DNA of 64,000 nt. It comes from JAGIBJ01 sp032119795 (lineage in GTDB: Bacteria; Actinomycetota; Thermoleophilia; Solirubrobacterales; Solirubrobacteraceae). Location: contig JAUMFO010000011.1 in NCBI GenBank assembly GCA_032119795.1, forward strand, positions 124,001 through 188,000, given 5' to 3'. The notes under the pieces were generated by a model, which searched no databases, had not been told where the DNA came from, and saw only the letters and a program-made list of their open reading frames with translations. Below, in pieces: positions 34,533 to 42,625 of this stretch. Position numbers and translations under genes: made by a program. Each line of letters starts with the position of its first letter. The stretch's first letter is position 1.

Positions 34533-35540
34533 GTGGTGGGTGTCCTTGGGTTTATGTTCGACCTGTCGATGTCTGCGCTCGAGCTGGGTTCGCGCCTCGA
34601 CGGTGGCTCGACGACGCCGACCGACGCGGCTCGCAAATGGGTGAAGGCGGGTGCGCCAGCCGCTGCAGAGCCGATGCGGGGCATCCTCGATGCTGCGCAG
34701 CGCGGGCCGGCGAGCGTCGACCTCACGCTCGACGAACTCTCCGCGCTGACTGGCCTGCTCGGCTCCAGCTACAGCACTCAAGCCACCGACCCGGCGAGCG
34801 ACCAGCTCCTCGCTCGCGGGGTGCTGATCCGCTCCACCCACGGCCTTGCGCTCGCGCCCGCCTACCTGTGGACGCTCGGCGTTGCTTCGTGGGCGAACCG
34901 TTCCGTCGGCTTCAGTGCCTCGCCCGCCGACCCGCAATCGACCGGTGCCACCCACGCGGTCGAGTTCTACGTGATCGGTGATCGCGCCGTGGAGTGCCGC
35001 AGCTCGGTCGATGGGACGACGCGGTGCGCCGTGATCGAACGGCCCGCCGTGACGCAGGCGGCGCGGGCGTTCGTCGCCGCTCCAAGCCTGCTTGCCGCCT
35101 CGCGCTTGCATGCGCGCTTCTCGTGGACCCCGTCCGCGGCCGACGTCCATGCGAGGCGGCCCACCAACGAAACCGTGACGGCGGAGATCGACGCGGGCGG
35201 CGTCCGATGGAGCAGCGTGCTCGACGGCGTTCCGGCGCCGACCGAACGACTCAGTCACGACGACGCGGCCGAGCGGCTGCAAGTCGCGGTCGGGCGGGGT
35301 TCGGGGCAGGACCGCCGTCTTGCCGATGAGTCCCTGATGGAGGCCAGACTGGCGCGCGGCGGCTCCAACCCGGTGTCGCGGATGATGGCCGGCAACGCCG
35401 TCACGGGCGTGGCACTCGACGACTACGTCTGGCCTGGCCTCGGCGACAAACGGCAAGCCACCTACGAGGCACGGATCGACGAAGCGGCCCGCGCCGAGTA
35501 CTGGCGCAAGCCGCCGTCGTTCATCTCTAAGCGCCGCTGA
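34533..35540 (+). CDS. EspG-like soluble protein, first of the B array
   Basis: A 335-residue soluble protein. Residues about 62-120 carry VDLTLDELSALTGLLG, LLARGVLIRS and LAPAYLWTLGVASW, the EspG-like signature shared with cassette A, B and C proteins. Unlike its B neighbours it lacks the membrane hairpin. The C-terminal region ends YVWPGLGDKRQATYEARIDE and a basic tail. GTG 34533 or 34536 starts it; a TAAGCT box at 34523-34528 lies 4-7 nt upstream, suggesting a leaderless transcript. No adjacent helical partner gene is present. Confidence 0.6.
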   Translation: MVGVLGFMFDLSMSALELGSRLDGGSTTPTDAARKWVKAGAPAAAEPMRGILDAAQRGPASVDLTLDELSALTGLLGSSYSTQATDPASDQLLARGVLIRSTHGLALAPAYLWTLGVASWANRSVGFSASPADPQSTGATHAVEFYVIGDRAVECRSSVDGTTRCAVIERPAVTQAARAFVAAPSLLAASRLHARFSWTPSAADVHARRPTNETVTAEIDAGGVRWSSVLDGVPAPTERLSHDDAAERLQVAVGRGSGQDRRLADESLMEARLARGGSNPVSRMMAGNAVTGVALDDYVWPGLGDKRQATYEARIDEAARAEYWRKPPSFISKRR

Positions 35541-35636
35541 GTCGAATCTCGGGAGCGCGATCTCCTTCGCGTCGCGAACGGTCCGACAACACCGTCACGG
35601 ACACTTCCATGGCGCCAGGCACCTGAAGCGCAGTTG

Positions 35637-35664
35637 TTGACATCTACCGCACTGCATCTAGGAT
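35637..35664 (+). promoter_or_regulatory. Promoter of the B-array gene group
   Basis: TTGACA (35637-35642), a 16-bp spacer and TAGGAT (35659-35664). The spacer closely matches that at 36976-36991 (TCTACCGCACTGCATC against TCCACCACTCTGCATT). The GTG at 35674 is 9 nt beyond the -10 box, so the transcript is probably leaderless. Confidence 0.65.
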
Positions 35665-35673
35665 GCTGCCTCC

Positions 35674-35742
35674 GTGACGCTTGTCGATCAACTCACCGGT
35701 GAACTCGGCAGGCTCAACGCCCTCGCTGAGTTCACCGAGTAG
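35674..35742 (+). CDS. 22-residue micro-ORF, possible leader peptide or remnant of an EspG-like gene
   Basis: GTG 35674 opens a 22-codon frame (VDQLTGELGRLNALAEFTE) whose stop abuts the ATG of the next gene directly (TAG then ATG). The peptide start resembles the opening of the cassette C EspG-like protein (MKVVDQLTLSGPELGFLAAM). It is placed 9 nt after a good promoter. It could be a leader peptide coupling translation to the next gene, or the decayed beginning of a deleted paralogue. Confidence 0.4.
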   Translation: MTLVDQLTGELGRLNALAEFTE

Positions 35743-36891
35743 ATGGCTACTCCCCGAGGTTCCCGGCCGACGTTCGTTGCGCCGTCGGCCGAGCGATTTC
35801 CGCTTCAGCTGCCGAGCCGCCGCCAGCAGGTTCTGGTTCGCATCGCCACCATCGCGTATGTCTTGGCTTGGCTGGTGGCTGGGACCCTGGCAGCCCTGAG
35901 CGGGAAGGTTGACCCTCTCTCGGTGGTCGGCCTGGCGACGTGGTTCATCGCTGGGTGGGTGTTGTACCTGGCGTCCAGCCGTCAGGAAACCCGTGTCTGG
36001 TACGTCTTCCGAGTCGCTTGGTTCGGCGAGAACGTCAAGCGGTCCAGGAGCTTGGTCGCCGACGCCGAGGAAGCCGAGATGCGAGCGCTGCAGGCGCGAG
36101 CGTCCGGCCTGTATGCCCCAGAGGACGTCGTCGAGGTCGCGAATCGGCAACGCGAAGAGCGCGCGAGAGAGACCGGCCGGTGGGTGGCCGACGGGATGCG
36201 GCCGTCCGACGCGCCAGACGCAACCCTGGTGTCGATTGCGACGGACATGCCGACGGCCGCCGAGTTCACCGATCGAGAGATCGTGGCCTTGAAGCTCGCG
36301 ACGGATGCCCCTGCGAACTTCCGCGCCAGTGCCGGTGACGCTCCGCCGACGGCGCTCCGCCGCGCCGAAGTGGCGCCAGAGGCCGACGCGTTGCTCGCGC
36401 GGGGAGTCCTGCGCGGAGCGGGGCTGGGTGCCGAGATCGCCTCGAACTGGATGCCGCTCCTTGGCGTGGCGATGTTCGCGGAGCAGAAGCTATCGGCCAG
36501 TTGGACCGACGGAGATCGGGCCCTCGGCTTCACCTGCCTCGTCGCGGGAGACCACCTCGTCGTCCATGAACAAGAGATCGCTCAGGGGCCGGGCACCGCT
36601 TCCGCGTCCCCCGCACCCGGCCCGCACCGCTTTCGGCTCGCGACTGTCGAAGGCGTGCTCGACACCGTGATTGCGGCCGGGCCAGCGTTGGTCGAGCGCA
36701 GCCCAGGCGGCATCGAGCCCTCGCTGAGCCTCACGAGCCGCTCGCGGGACGGGAACGATGAGGTCTGGACGGTCTACGCCGACGCACCAGATCGCTTCCG
36801 GCTGCGGATCGGCGGGCCGGACGGCCTCCTCGTCAACGGGCTCGATCCCACGCTGCTGCGCCAGCGGCTGCGCCCGCTCCTTACCGGATGA
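35743..36891 (+). CDS. Membrane-anchored EspG-like protein (B array)
   Basis: A 382-residue protein. A membrane hairpin at about residues 33-76 (IATIAYVLAWLVAGTLAAL, then VVGLATWFIAGWVLYLA) is followed by RVAWFGENVKRSR, a charged helix, the linker WVADGMRPSDAP and an EspG-like domain (FTDREIVALKLAT, LLARGVLRGAG, WMPLLGVAMF). The last 80 residues hold VWTVYADAPDRFRLRIGGPDG, a beta element also seen near the end of cassette A's fourth protein. The function is unknown; it is a paralogue of the products of 32304, 37004 and 38369. Confidence 0.65.
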   Translation: MATPRGSRPTFVAPSAERFPLQLPSRRQQVLVRIATIAYVLAWLVAGTLAALSGKVDPLSVVGLATWFIAGWVLYLASSRQETRVWYVFRVAWFGENVKRSRSLVADAEEAEMRALQARASGLYAPEDVVEVANRQREERARETGRWVADGMRPSDAPDATLVSIATDMPTAAEFTDREIVALKLATDAPANFRASAGDAPPTALRRAEVAPEADALLARGVLRGAGLGAEIASNWMPLLGVAMFAEQKLSASWTDGDRALGFTCLVAGDHLVVHEQEIAQGPGTASASPAPGPHRFRLATVEGVLDTVIAAGPALVERSPGGIEPSLSLTSRSRDGNDEVWTVYADAPDRFRLRIGGPDGLLVNGLDPTLLRQRLRPLLTG

Positions 36892-36969
36892 CGAAAGGTC
36901 GGCTATCTGTTGTGGCGAGGCCAGGACCCCCGCCAACATTCACATCGCTCGGGCGACACACGCAGCTGT

Positions 36970-36997
36970 TTGACATCCACCACTCTGCATTTAGCCT
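36970..36997 (+). promoter_or_regulatory. Promoter of the second B-array gene
   Basis: TTGACA (36970-36975), a 16-bp spacer and TAGCCT (36992-36997), 6 nt before ATG 37004. Box sequences, spacing and much of the spacer match the promoter at 35637-35664. Confidence 0.65.
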
Positions 36998-37003
36998 GCA
37001 GCG

Positions 37004-38188
37004 ATGTCCGCGTCGCGACCGTCGTTCGTCAGCCCCGACGAGTACCCACGACTTCCGGAGCCGCTGACGCCGGAGCGCCGTCGCGTGGTCAAAATCGTGT
37101 CCGGGGCAGCGGTCCTTCTTTGGTTCGGCGCGGCCTGGGCGTTCTTTGCGCTCGGCATCGACGCGTTTGGGTATGTGGTGGTCCTTCCGATTCTGGTCCT
37201 GAGTCTGTCGCGGGCCGTCGACCACCACCGACGCGCGGCTGGCTGGTGGTTCCTGAAGTCGGCATGGCTGGGTGACCGTGCCAGGCCTTCGCGTCAACTC
37301 GTAGCGTCCGTCGAGCGATACGAGGCATGGCGGCAGGACACCGAGCGGGGTCGCTCGGCGCGCGAGGCCGCCGAAGAACAAGACGATCGAGCGGCCGTCG
37401 AACGCACCCGCCTACGCGCAGCTCTGGGGTCTTGGATTCAAGATGGCCTTGCGCCGTCAGCCGCCCCGCGCCCGGACCTCGTGGCTACGGGTGCCGGACC
37501 CAGAGAGCTCCAGCTAACGGTCGGAGAGACCGACGCCCTGATCGGGCTGACGGGCGCGCGCGGCCAGTTTGGATATGCCGAGGTGTTCCTCTCGCCGGAT
37601 AGTTCTGACGAGGAGTTCGCGGCGTTTGCGGCGGCCCGAGATGCACGCCGGGCGTCGATCGTGGAGCGGCTGCTGAGGCGTGGCGTTTTGCGCTCGGGCC
37701 CAGACGGCCCCGAGCTCGCGCCGCAGTGGCTCCCGCTCGTTGGCGTGGCGCTCTTTCCATCGCGATCGGTCAATTTCAGCTGGCAGGTTGACGGGCGGAT
37801 CGAGGCCTACCGGGCGCTGATGGTCCCGGGGCATACGGTCGAGCAGCGGTGTACGGCCGACGCTGCAGGCGGATCAGACGAAGCCGAAGAACGCGTGCGC
37901 GAGGAGCTGATTCGCGACGCCGACCGGTACGAGCACCAGCTACGCCAGTCAACCCCGACGGCGGTCGTCGATCGCGCGATCGCGGGGCTCCCAGCCCTGG
38001 ACACCCCGCTGCCATCGGGCGAGCCCAATTGGATGCTCGTCGCCGTCTCCCCCGGCGACTACTGGGTCGTGGAGCGCAGCGACGCCGAATACTCCGTGAA
38101 GCTCCTCGGCGGTGAGCCTGCGCCTGGCCAAAGTAGCCTCGCGGTACCTGAGCTACGGGACTGGATGCTCCACACGGTGTCACCGTGA
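37004..38188 (+). CDS. Membrane-anchored EspG-like protein (B array)
   Basis: A 394-residue protein with a membrane hairpin (IVSGAAVLLWFGAAWAFFAL and a second segment ending VLSLSRAV), the juxtamembrane motif KSAWLGDRARPSR, a long charged helix, WIQDGLAPSAAP and an EspG-like domain (LQLTVGETDALIGLTGA, LLRRGVLRSGPDG, QWLPLVGVALFPSRS). Its closest relative is the next gene: both share LPALDTPLPSGEPNWMLVAV near the C-terminus, so they are a recent tandem duplicate. The promoter just upstream predicts a leaderless mRNA. There is no catalytic motif. Confidence 0.65.
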   Translation: MSASRPSFVSPDEYPRLPEPLTPERRRVVKIVSGAAVLLWFGAAWAFFALGIDAFGYVVVLPILVLSLSRAVDHHRRAAGWWFLKSAWLGDRARPSRQLVASVERYEAWRQDTERGRSAREAAEEQDDRAAVERTRLRAALGSWIQDGLAPSAAPRPDLVATGAGPRELQLTVGETDALIGLTGARGQFGYAEVFLSPDSSDEEFAAFAAARDARRASIVERLLRRGVLRSGPDGPELAPQWLPLVGVALFPSRSVNFSWQVDGRIEAYRALMVPGHTVEQRCTADAAGGSDEAEERVREELIRDADRYEHQLRQSTPTAVVDRAIAGLPALDTPLPSGEPNWMLVAVSPGDYWVVERSDAEYSVKLLGGEPAPGQSSLAVPELRDWMLHTVSP

Positions 38189-38368
38189 CGGCACGGCTCC
38201 GAAGGCGTGCGGTCGCAGCTGCCGCCCGCCGAGCACACCTCGCTCCGCGTGGCCAGCGGCCCTCGCGCAGAGGCGGCTGACGACCGGCGGTCCGCTGCCG
38301 CTGCCACGAGCCGGATCCCACCACGTGGCGGGATCGGACCGGGCGCGTTCCAACTACCCTGCAGCGGG

Positions 38369-39514
38369 ATGTCCGAGTCGCGGTCCATGTCTGGTTCCCA
38401 AGAGGGGCCGCAGCTGCCCCCGATGCCGTCAGCGGCGACCCGGCGGCGAACCCGGATCGTCTCGGCCGCCTTGGCGCTGACCTGGCTCTCGTCGGTGGTG
38501 TTGTGGCTTGCCTTTAACATGCCCGAGTTCAGCTCTATCGCGCTCTCGCCTGCGCTCTTGGTGCTGGCGATGCGACTCCGATTCGTTTCCGACGAGACCG
38601 AAGCTCGAGCTTGGTGGGTTCTGAAGGCGGCCTGGCTCGGAGAGCGTGCAAAGCCGCCAGCGGTCCTCAGGCAGCGGGTTGAGCGGCACGAACGAGCTGA
38701 GCGCGAGCGCCGCGAGGCGGAGGCCCTGGCGCCTTGGGGGACAGGAGAGCCGGTGGCCACCGCCGCTCCGCGGCCCGCGCTGGTGGAGCCTGCGGCCGAC
38801 GCTCCAACTGAGGTCCGTCTCACGGTCGCCGAGACGGATGCGTTGGCAGGGCTGACTGGGGGTGGGACCGGCTTCCTCTGGGCCCAGCTGCATCCCGCTG
38901 GACCGCTGTCGACGGACGCCTTCATCAAGTTCGCCGCCGAGCGCGATGCTCGGCGTGCCGCTTCGGCAGCGGGGCTGGTGCAGCGTGGGATCCTGCGACT
39001 CGGGCCGGGCGGTCTGGAACTCGCCCCACAGTGGCGGCCGCTGATCGGTGTGGCGCTACTCCCGTCGCGGTCGGTGGGCATCAGCTGGTCCGTCGGCAAG
39101 ACCACGGAGCAGCGCCGGGCTCTGCTGGCGCCAGGGCACACCGTCGAGCAGAGCTGTTCGGCGGACCGGGTGCCGCTCGAATCCGATGAGGCCGAGGCCC
39201 AGATGCGCGCCGACATGCTCCGCAACCCGGCTGGGTTCGAGCACAAGCTGTGGCGATCGAGCGCGGCGGCAGTCGCCGATGCGGTGATCGCCGGCCTGCC
39301 TGCACTCGACACCCCGCTGCCGTCCGGCGAGCCGAACTGGATGCTCGTCGCCGTTCACCACGGCGACAACTTGGTGACGAAGGACAACTGGGTGGTCAAG
39401 CGTGACGGGGCGGGCTACTCGGTCGGGTTGCTGGGCGCCGAACCCGAGCCCGATCGACGTGCACTGCCGATCGCCGGCTTCAGGGACTGGTTGCTGACCG
39501 TCCTATCCGTGTGA
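38369..39514 (+). CDS. Membrane-anchored EspG-like protein, tandem paralogue
   Basis: A 381-residue paralogue of the preceding product with the same order: membrane hairpin (IVSAALALTWLSSVVLWLAF), KAAWLGERAKPP, charged helix, linker, EspG-like domain (VRLTVAETDALAGLTGG, LVQRGILRLGPGG, QWRPLIGVALLPSRS) and C-terminal LDTPLPSGEPNWMLVAV. ATG 38369 follows a TACCCT box by 8 nt; the open frame upstream to 38207 is not homologous and was excluded. The duplicate may serve a different partner from its sister. Confidence 0.65.
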   Translation: MSESRSMSGSQEGPQLPPMPSAATRRRTRIVSAALALTWLSSVVLWLAFNMPEFSSIALSPALLVLAMRLRFVSDETEARAWWVLKAAWLGERAKPPAVLRQRVERHERAERERREAEALAPWGTGEPVATAAPRPALVEPAADAPTEVRLTVAETDALAGLTGGGTGFLWAQLHPAGPLSTDAFIKFAAERDARRAASAAGLVQRGILRLGPGGLELAPQWRPLIGVALLPSRSVGISWSVGKTTEQRRALLAPGHTVEQSCSADRVPLESDEAEAQMRADMLRNPAGFEHKLWRSSAAAVADAVIAGLPALDTPLPSGEPNWMLVAVHHGDNLVTKDNWVVKRDGAGYSVGLLGAEPEPDRRALPIAGFRDWLLTVLSV

Positions 39515-39596
39515 TCGTGGACCCACGAAGTGACTGGGAGTGTCAGTCCATGGTGTAGCTCGCCCTTCTGACACATTTCCCGTAGGGTTGAGCGCG

Positions 39597-39989
39597 ATGT
39601 CCTCCGCGGCCGAGATCTCCCACGCTCTGGTGGCGGCCCAGCGCAGGCTTGGCGGACTCACGGAGCCTAAGGGCGATCTCGAGGGATTGAAGGCTTTGGA
39701 GCTTGCGCTGCGCTCCGAGGCGGACACGGTAGGAACTGAGGCCGGGTCGGCTGCTGTGATCTCCGGCAGTGTGGGCTTTGTGGGCCCTGGTCGCAACATG
39801 TTTGACGCCCAGGTCTCGTCGGTGGTTGGAGCAATGCGCAATGCCCACCACCAGCTGGAGTCGGCGGCGCGTCGAGTGAACCAAGAAGTGACGAAGCTGA
39901 CCGGCGAGATCAAGGAATACAAGCGTGAACACGCGCGCCTGACCAGCCAGGTGGCGAGCTTGAGGATGCAGCTCAAGAACGCGCGATGA
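39597..39989 (+). CDS. Cassette C, first protein: small helical WXG100-like partner
   Basis: A 130-residue helical, cysteine-free protein. The central turn SVGFVGPGRNMFDAQ parallels DFSGPAAARYAG in cassette A. The C-terminal helix is a coiled coil (KLTGEIKEYKREHARLTSQV). ATG 39597 lies 8 nt after a TAGGGT box; the frame upstream of it is non-homologous. The stop overlaps the next start by 4 bp. It probably pairs with the product of the next gene. Confidence 0.75.
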   Translation: MSSAAEISHALVAAQRRLGGLTEPKGDLEGLKALELALRSEADTVGTEAGSAAVISGSVGFVGPGRNMFDAQVSSVVGAMRNAHHQLESAARRVNQEVTKLTGEIKEYKREHARLTSQVASLRMQLKNAR

Positions 39990-41137
39990 CGACGGGGAAG
40001 GTCGAGTTCGACGTCCCGTCGATGCAGGCGGGTGCGCGCAGCGCCGCCACACTTGGCAAGGCGGTGTCAGGGAGTGCGCGCCGTGTGAGTGGGTTGCCGA
40101 TCCCGGAAGGCGCCCCGCCGGATGTCGCAGGCGCGCTGCAGTCGGCCAGCTCGAAGCTCAATGGGGCGTCGCTCGCCCTGTCGTCGCAAGGCCGGTGGCT
40201 CAACACCCAGGCGCAACTCGCGCTGCTGGCGGATGCGATCGGCCCGTTCGTCTTCCTGCTTACGCCACCGCTGCTCCGAGCTCGGCCTGTTGCCGTCCGG
40301 CTGCCCGTCACCAAGGGCAAACCCGACCTCTGGGCTCCGGGTGCCCTGGCGGATGCCCTGTCGACCTACATCGACAAGAGCAAGTTCGGCAAGGCGTCCG
40401 CCCACAACCCGGCCAACCAGTTCTCGATCGGGTTCGGAGTCAAGTTCGTCAGCTCGCTGGAGGACCTCGGCAAGGCGGTCATCGCGTTGGGCCGCGGTCC
40501 CGGTGGCCCGATCGTGAAGAACGATCAGACCGTCAGGCTGCGCCAGGACTACATCGACGGTTTGAAATGGGCGGCCAAACATCCCGGCGACTTTGCGAAA
40601 TCGGCCGCGGGAAGTTTCGCCTCGGCCGACGAATACAAGAAGCACGGCATCAACCGCGGGTTGGGTGCGAACGGGTTCGATGCCTTTTCGATGTTCTTCG
40701 GTCTCGGTGAGATCGCGACGGTGGCAAAGACCGCCAGAGCCGCAGGCAAGACCGCAAAGCTCGCTCCGTCTCACCAGACCTCCCGCACGGTGGCCAATAC
40801 CGCCCGCGCCCAGGCCGACAACGCCAGCTCCGCCGTCCTCCACCCCAAGCGCCCCGGGGAGACCGACGCCGAGTTCCGGCTTCGGGAGGAGGCACACGCG
40901 GCCGACCAGGCCACGACGAAATCCCGTGCAGAGACGGCAGAAGCCATCGAGCAGCGACTCAAGGACCGCCTCGCTGAGTCGACCAGGGCCAGGAACGAAC
41001 TGATCGCAAAGCTCCAGTCCGACCTGCACAAGACGCCCGCCGAAATCCGTCTCGCCCTCGCGAAAGCTGCGGCGACTTCCGTCGTGACCGAGCCGCCCAA
41101 ACACGCCGCACAGCACCGGAAGGAAGCGCACCGGTGA
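39986..41137 (+). CDS. Cassette C, second protein: LXG-like candidate secreted effector
   Basis: A 383-residue protein. The N-terminal helical pair contains EGAPPDVAGALQSASSKL and ends RWLNTQAQLALLADAIGPF, aligning with cassette A (WLLHRAQLFLLADG). The middle has WAAKHPGDFAKSAAGSFASA and a glycine-rich hydrophobic stretch (FGLGEIATVAKT). The last 120 residues are charged helix (EAIEQRLKDRLAESTRARNE). The plan matches type VII LXG substrates with an N-terminal targeting domain and a C-terminal variable part, but I recognise no toxin domain. Confidence 0.7.
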   Translation: MTTGKVEFDVPSMQAGARSAATLGKAVSGSARRVSGLPIPEGAPPDVAGALQSASSKLNGASLALSSQGRWLNTQAQLALLADAIGPFVFLLTPPLLRARPVAVRLPVTKGKPDLWAPGALADALSTYIDKSKFGKASAHNPANQFSIGFGVKFVSSLEDLGKAVIALGRGPGGPIVKNDQTVRLRQDYIDGLKWAAKHPGDFAKSAAGSFASADEYKKHGINRGLGANGFDAFSMFFGLGEIATVAKTARAAGKTAKLAPSHQTSRTVANTARAQADNASSAVLHPKRPGETDAEFRLREEAHAADQATTKSRAETAEAIEQRLKDRLAESTRARNELIAKLQSDLHKTPAEIRLALAKAAATSVVTEPPKHAAQHRKEAHR

Positions 41138-41817
41138 AGGTCGTCGACCAGCTGACGCTCTCAGGCCCCGAGCTCGGCTTTCTCGCGGCGATGGGCGCGA
41201 TCGAGCCCCTGATGCCGCTTGCCCTCCCGGCGCTCGAGGCTGAGGCCTGGGAGGCGATCGGGTCTGCGCTGGTGGCGCGGGGGGTGCTTGAAGCCCGCGC
41301 CGAGGAGCACAGCGTGAACGAGGCGTTCCGACCGCTGCTGGGAGTGGCGTTCCTGGCCACGCGCTCGACCCGCACGTCGCACCGCACCGTCGACGACGAT
41401 CGTGCGGCCACTGTCCTCTCCGCTGGCGAGGTCGCGGTGTTGCACGAGATCGACGGCGCCGGGCTGCATCACCTGCGCCCCTTCGACCCGGCGCGGGAGC
41501 CCACGCTGCACCTCGACATCCTCGAGCTCGACGGTCTCGCCGACGCCGCCACGCCGCCCGAGGGCGTCACGCTCGACGACGTCCTCGCCCAAGCCCGCGC
41601 AGCGGCGGTGACGCCGGGGACGGTGGTTCGCACCGCCGAGACGCTCGTCCGTGACGACCCGGAGTCACCGCTGGAGTCACGCTTGGTGCTGGTCGTCTCC
41701 GACGGCGTGCGAGTCTGGATGGCCGCAAGCGCCACGGGAGAGGAACTGCAGGCGGTCGCAAGCACTGCCGCCGAGGCGCGCACGCGGCTAGCGGCGGTCG
41801 CCGGAGTCCAGCTGTGA
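41134..41817 (+). CDS. Cassette C, third protein: EspG-like soluble protein
   Basis: A 227-residue acidic soluble protein. QLTLSGPELGFLAAMGAIEP, LVARGVLEARAE and FRPLLGVAFLATRS reproduce the EspG-like signature in order, and the length suits a single-domain chaperone. The C-terminal half is helical with VTLDDVLAQARAAAVTPG. GTG 41134 overlaps the effector-like gene, and the stop overlaps the next gene, so it is coupled on both sides. It is the most compact member of the family here. Confidence 0.65.
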   Translation: MKVVDQLTLSGPELGFLAAMGAIEPLMPLALPALEAEAWEAIGSALVARGVLEARAEEHSVNEAFRPLLGVAFLATRSTRTSHRTVDDDRAATVLSAGEVAVLHEIDGAGLHHLRPFDPAREPTLHLDILELDGLADAATPPEGVTLDDVLAQARAAAVTPGTVVRTAETLVRDDPESPLESRLVLVVSDGVRVWMAASATGEELQAVASTAAEARTRLAAVAGVQL

Positions 41818-42581
41818 GCGCGGTCGCAACCCCACTCGCGGCGGCGCTGTCGCTGTCGCGCGCCGAGTTCGCGGCCCTAGGTCGGCTCTGCGGTGCTGCG
41901 CCTCTGCTGGACGGTTGGATGCCCGAGTTCAGCGCGGCCGGCTGGCTGGCGATCATCGACGGGCTTGCGGCCCGGGGTGTGCTGGCGGCGAGTGACGGCG
42001 GCGAGATGTACGAGATCACCGAGTCGGCGGCCCCGCTGGTACAGCCGCTGGTCGGCGCCGATCGTGCCTGGTCCGTGGTCGTCGCGCGTGGCAGTCAGGT
42101 CGAGGCACGCCTTGTGATCGGGAACGCCGATGACCTCGTGGTCTTCGAGGCGTCGTCAGACGGGCCGTCCCGGCTGGCCGAGATCGGCCCCGACACTCTG
42201 GTCCCGCTCGGCCTGGCGTGGCTTGGACTCGCTGACGTCAGCGGCGGCGGCTCCCTCGCTGACCCTGTCGTCGTCAGCTACGACGTGCTGCTGCCAGCTC
42301 TGGGGACGGCCACTGGCCCCGCAGACGCCGGCCCGGCGCGAGGGTTTGTCGGCGCGGTTGCCGCCGCGGTCGGGTACTCCCGAGTGGAGATGCGTGCGAT
42401 CGTCGGTGATGGCCTCGCGGTCGCTGCCTGCGCCTGCATCGACGGCGGCGAGCATGGTCTGTGGCGAACCGCGCCGTTTCTCGGGACCTCGCCCGACGGG
42501 GAGGGCGGCGGGGCGACCGTGCAGGCCTTGTCACCCGGGCATCTGCGCGACGTCGTCGAGGACATCCTCACGCCCACCTGA
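41814..42581 (+). CDS. Cassette C, fourth protein: EspG-like soluble protein
   Basis: A 255-residue protein with LSLSRAEFAALGRLCGAAP, LAARGVLAASDG and APLVQPLVGADRAW, a divergent version of the EspG-like signature. The C-terminal half includes YSRVEMRAIVGDGLAVAACA and ends in a helix LRDVVEDIL. It replaces the membrane-anchored member found at this position in cassette A; the membrane partner of cassette C may instead be one of the B-array proteins just upstream. GTG 41814 overlaps the previous stop. Confidence 0.6.
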   Translation: MSAVATPLAAALSLSRAEFAALGRLCGAAPLLDGWMPEFSAAGWLAIIDGLAARGVLAASDGGEMYEITESAAPLVQPLVGADRAWSVVVARGSQVEARLVIGNADDLVVFEASSDGPSRLAEIGPDTLVPLGLAWLGLADVSGGGSLADPVVVSYDVLLPALGTATGPADAGPARGFVGAVAAAVGYSRVEMRAIVGDGLAVAACACIDGGEHGLWRTAPFLGTSPDGEGGGATVQALSPGHLRDVVEDILTPT

Positions 42582-42625
42582 CGTTGTGAGACCGCGGCTC
42601 GCCGTCTTGGCGTACCCTGAGACCG

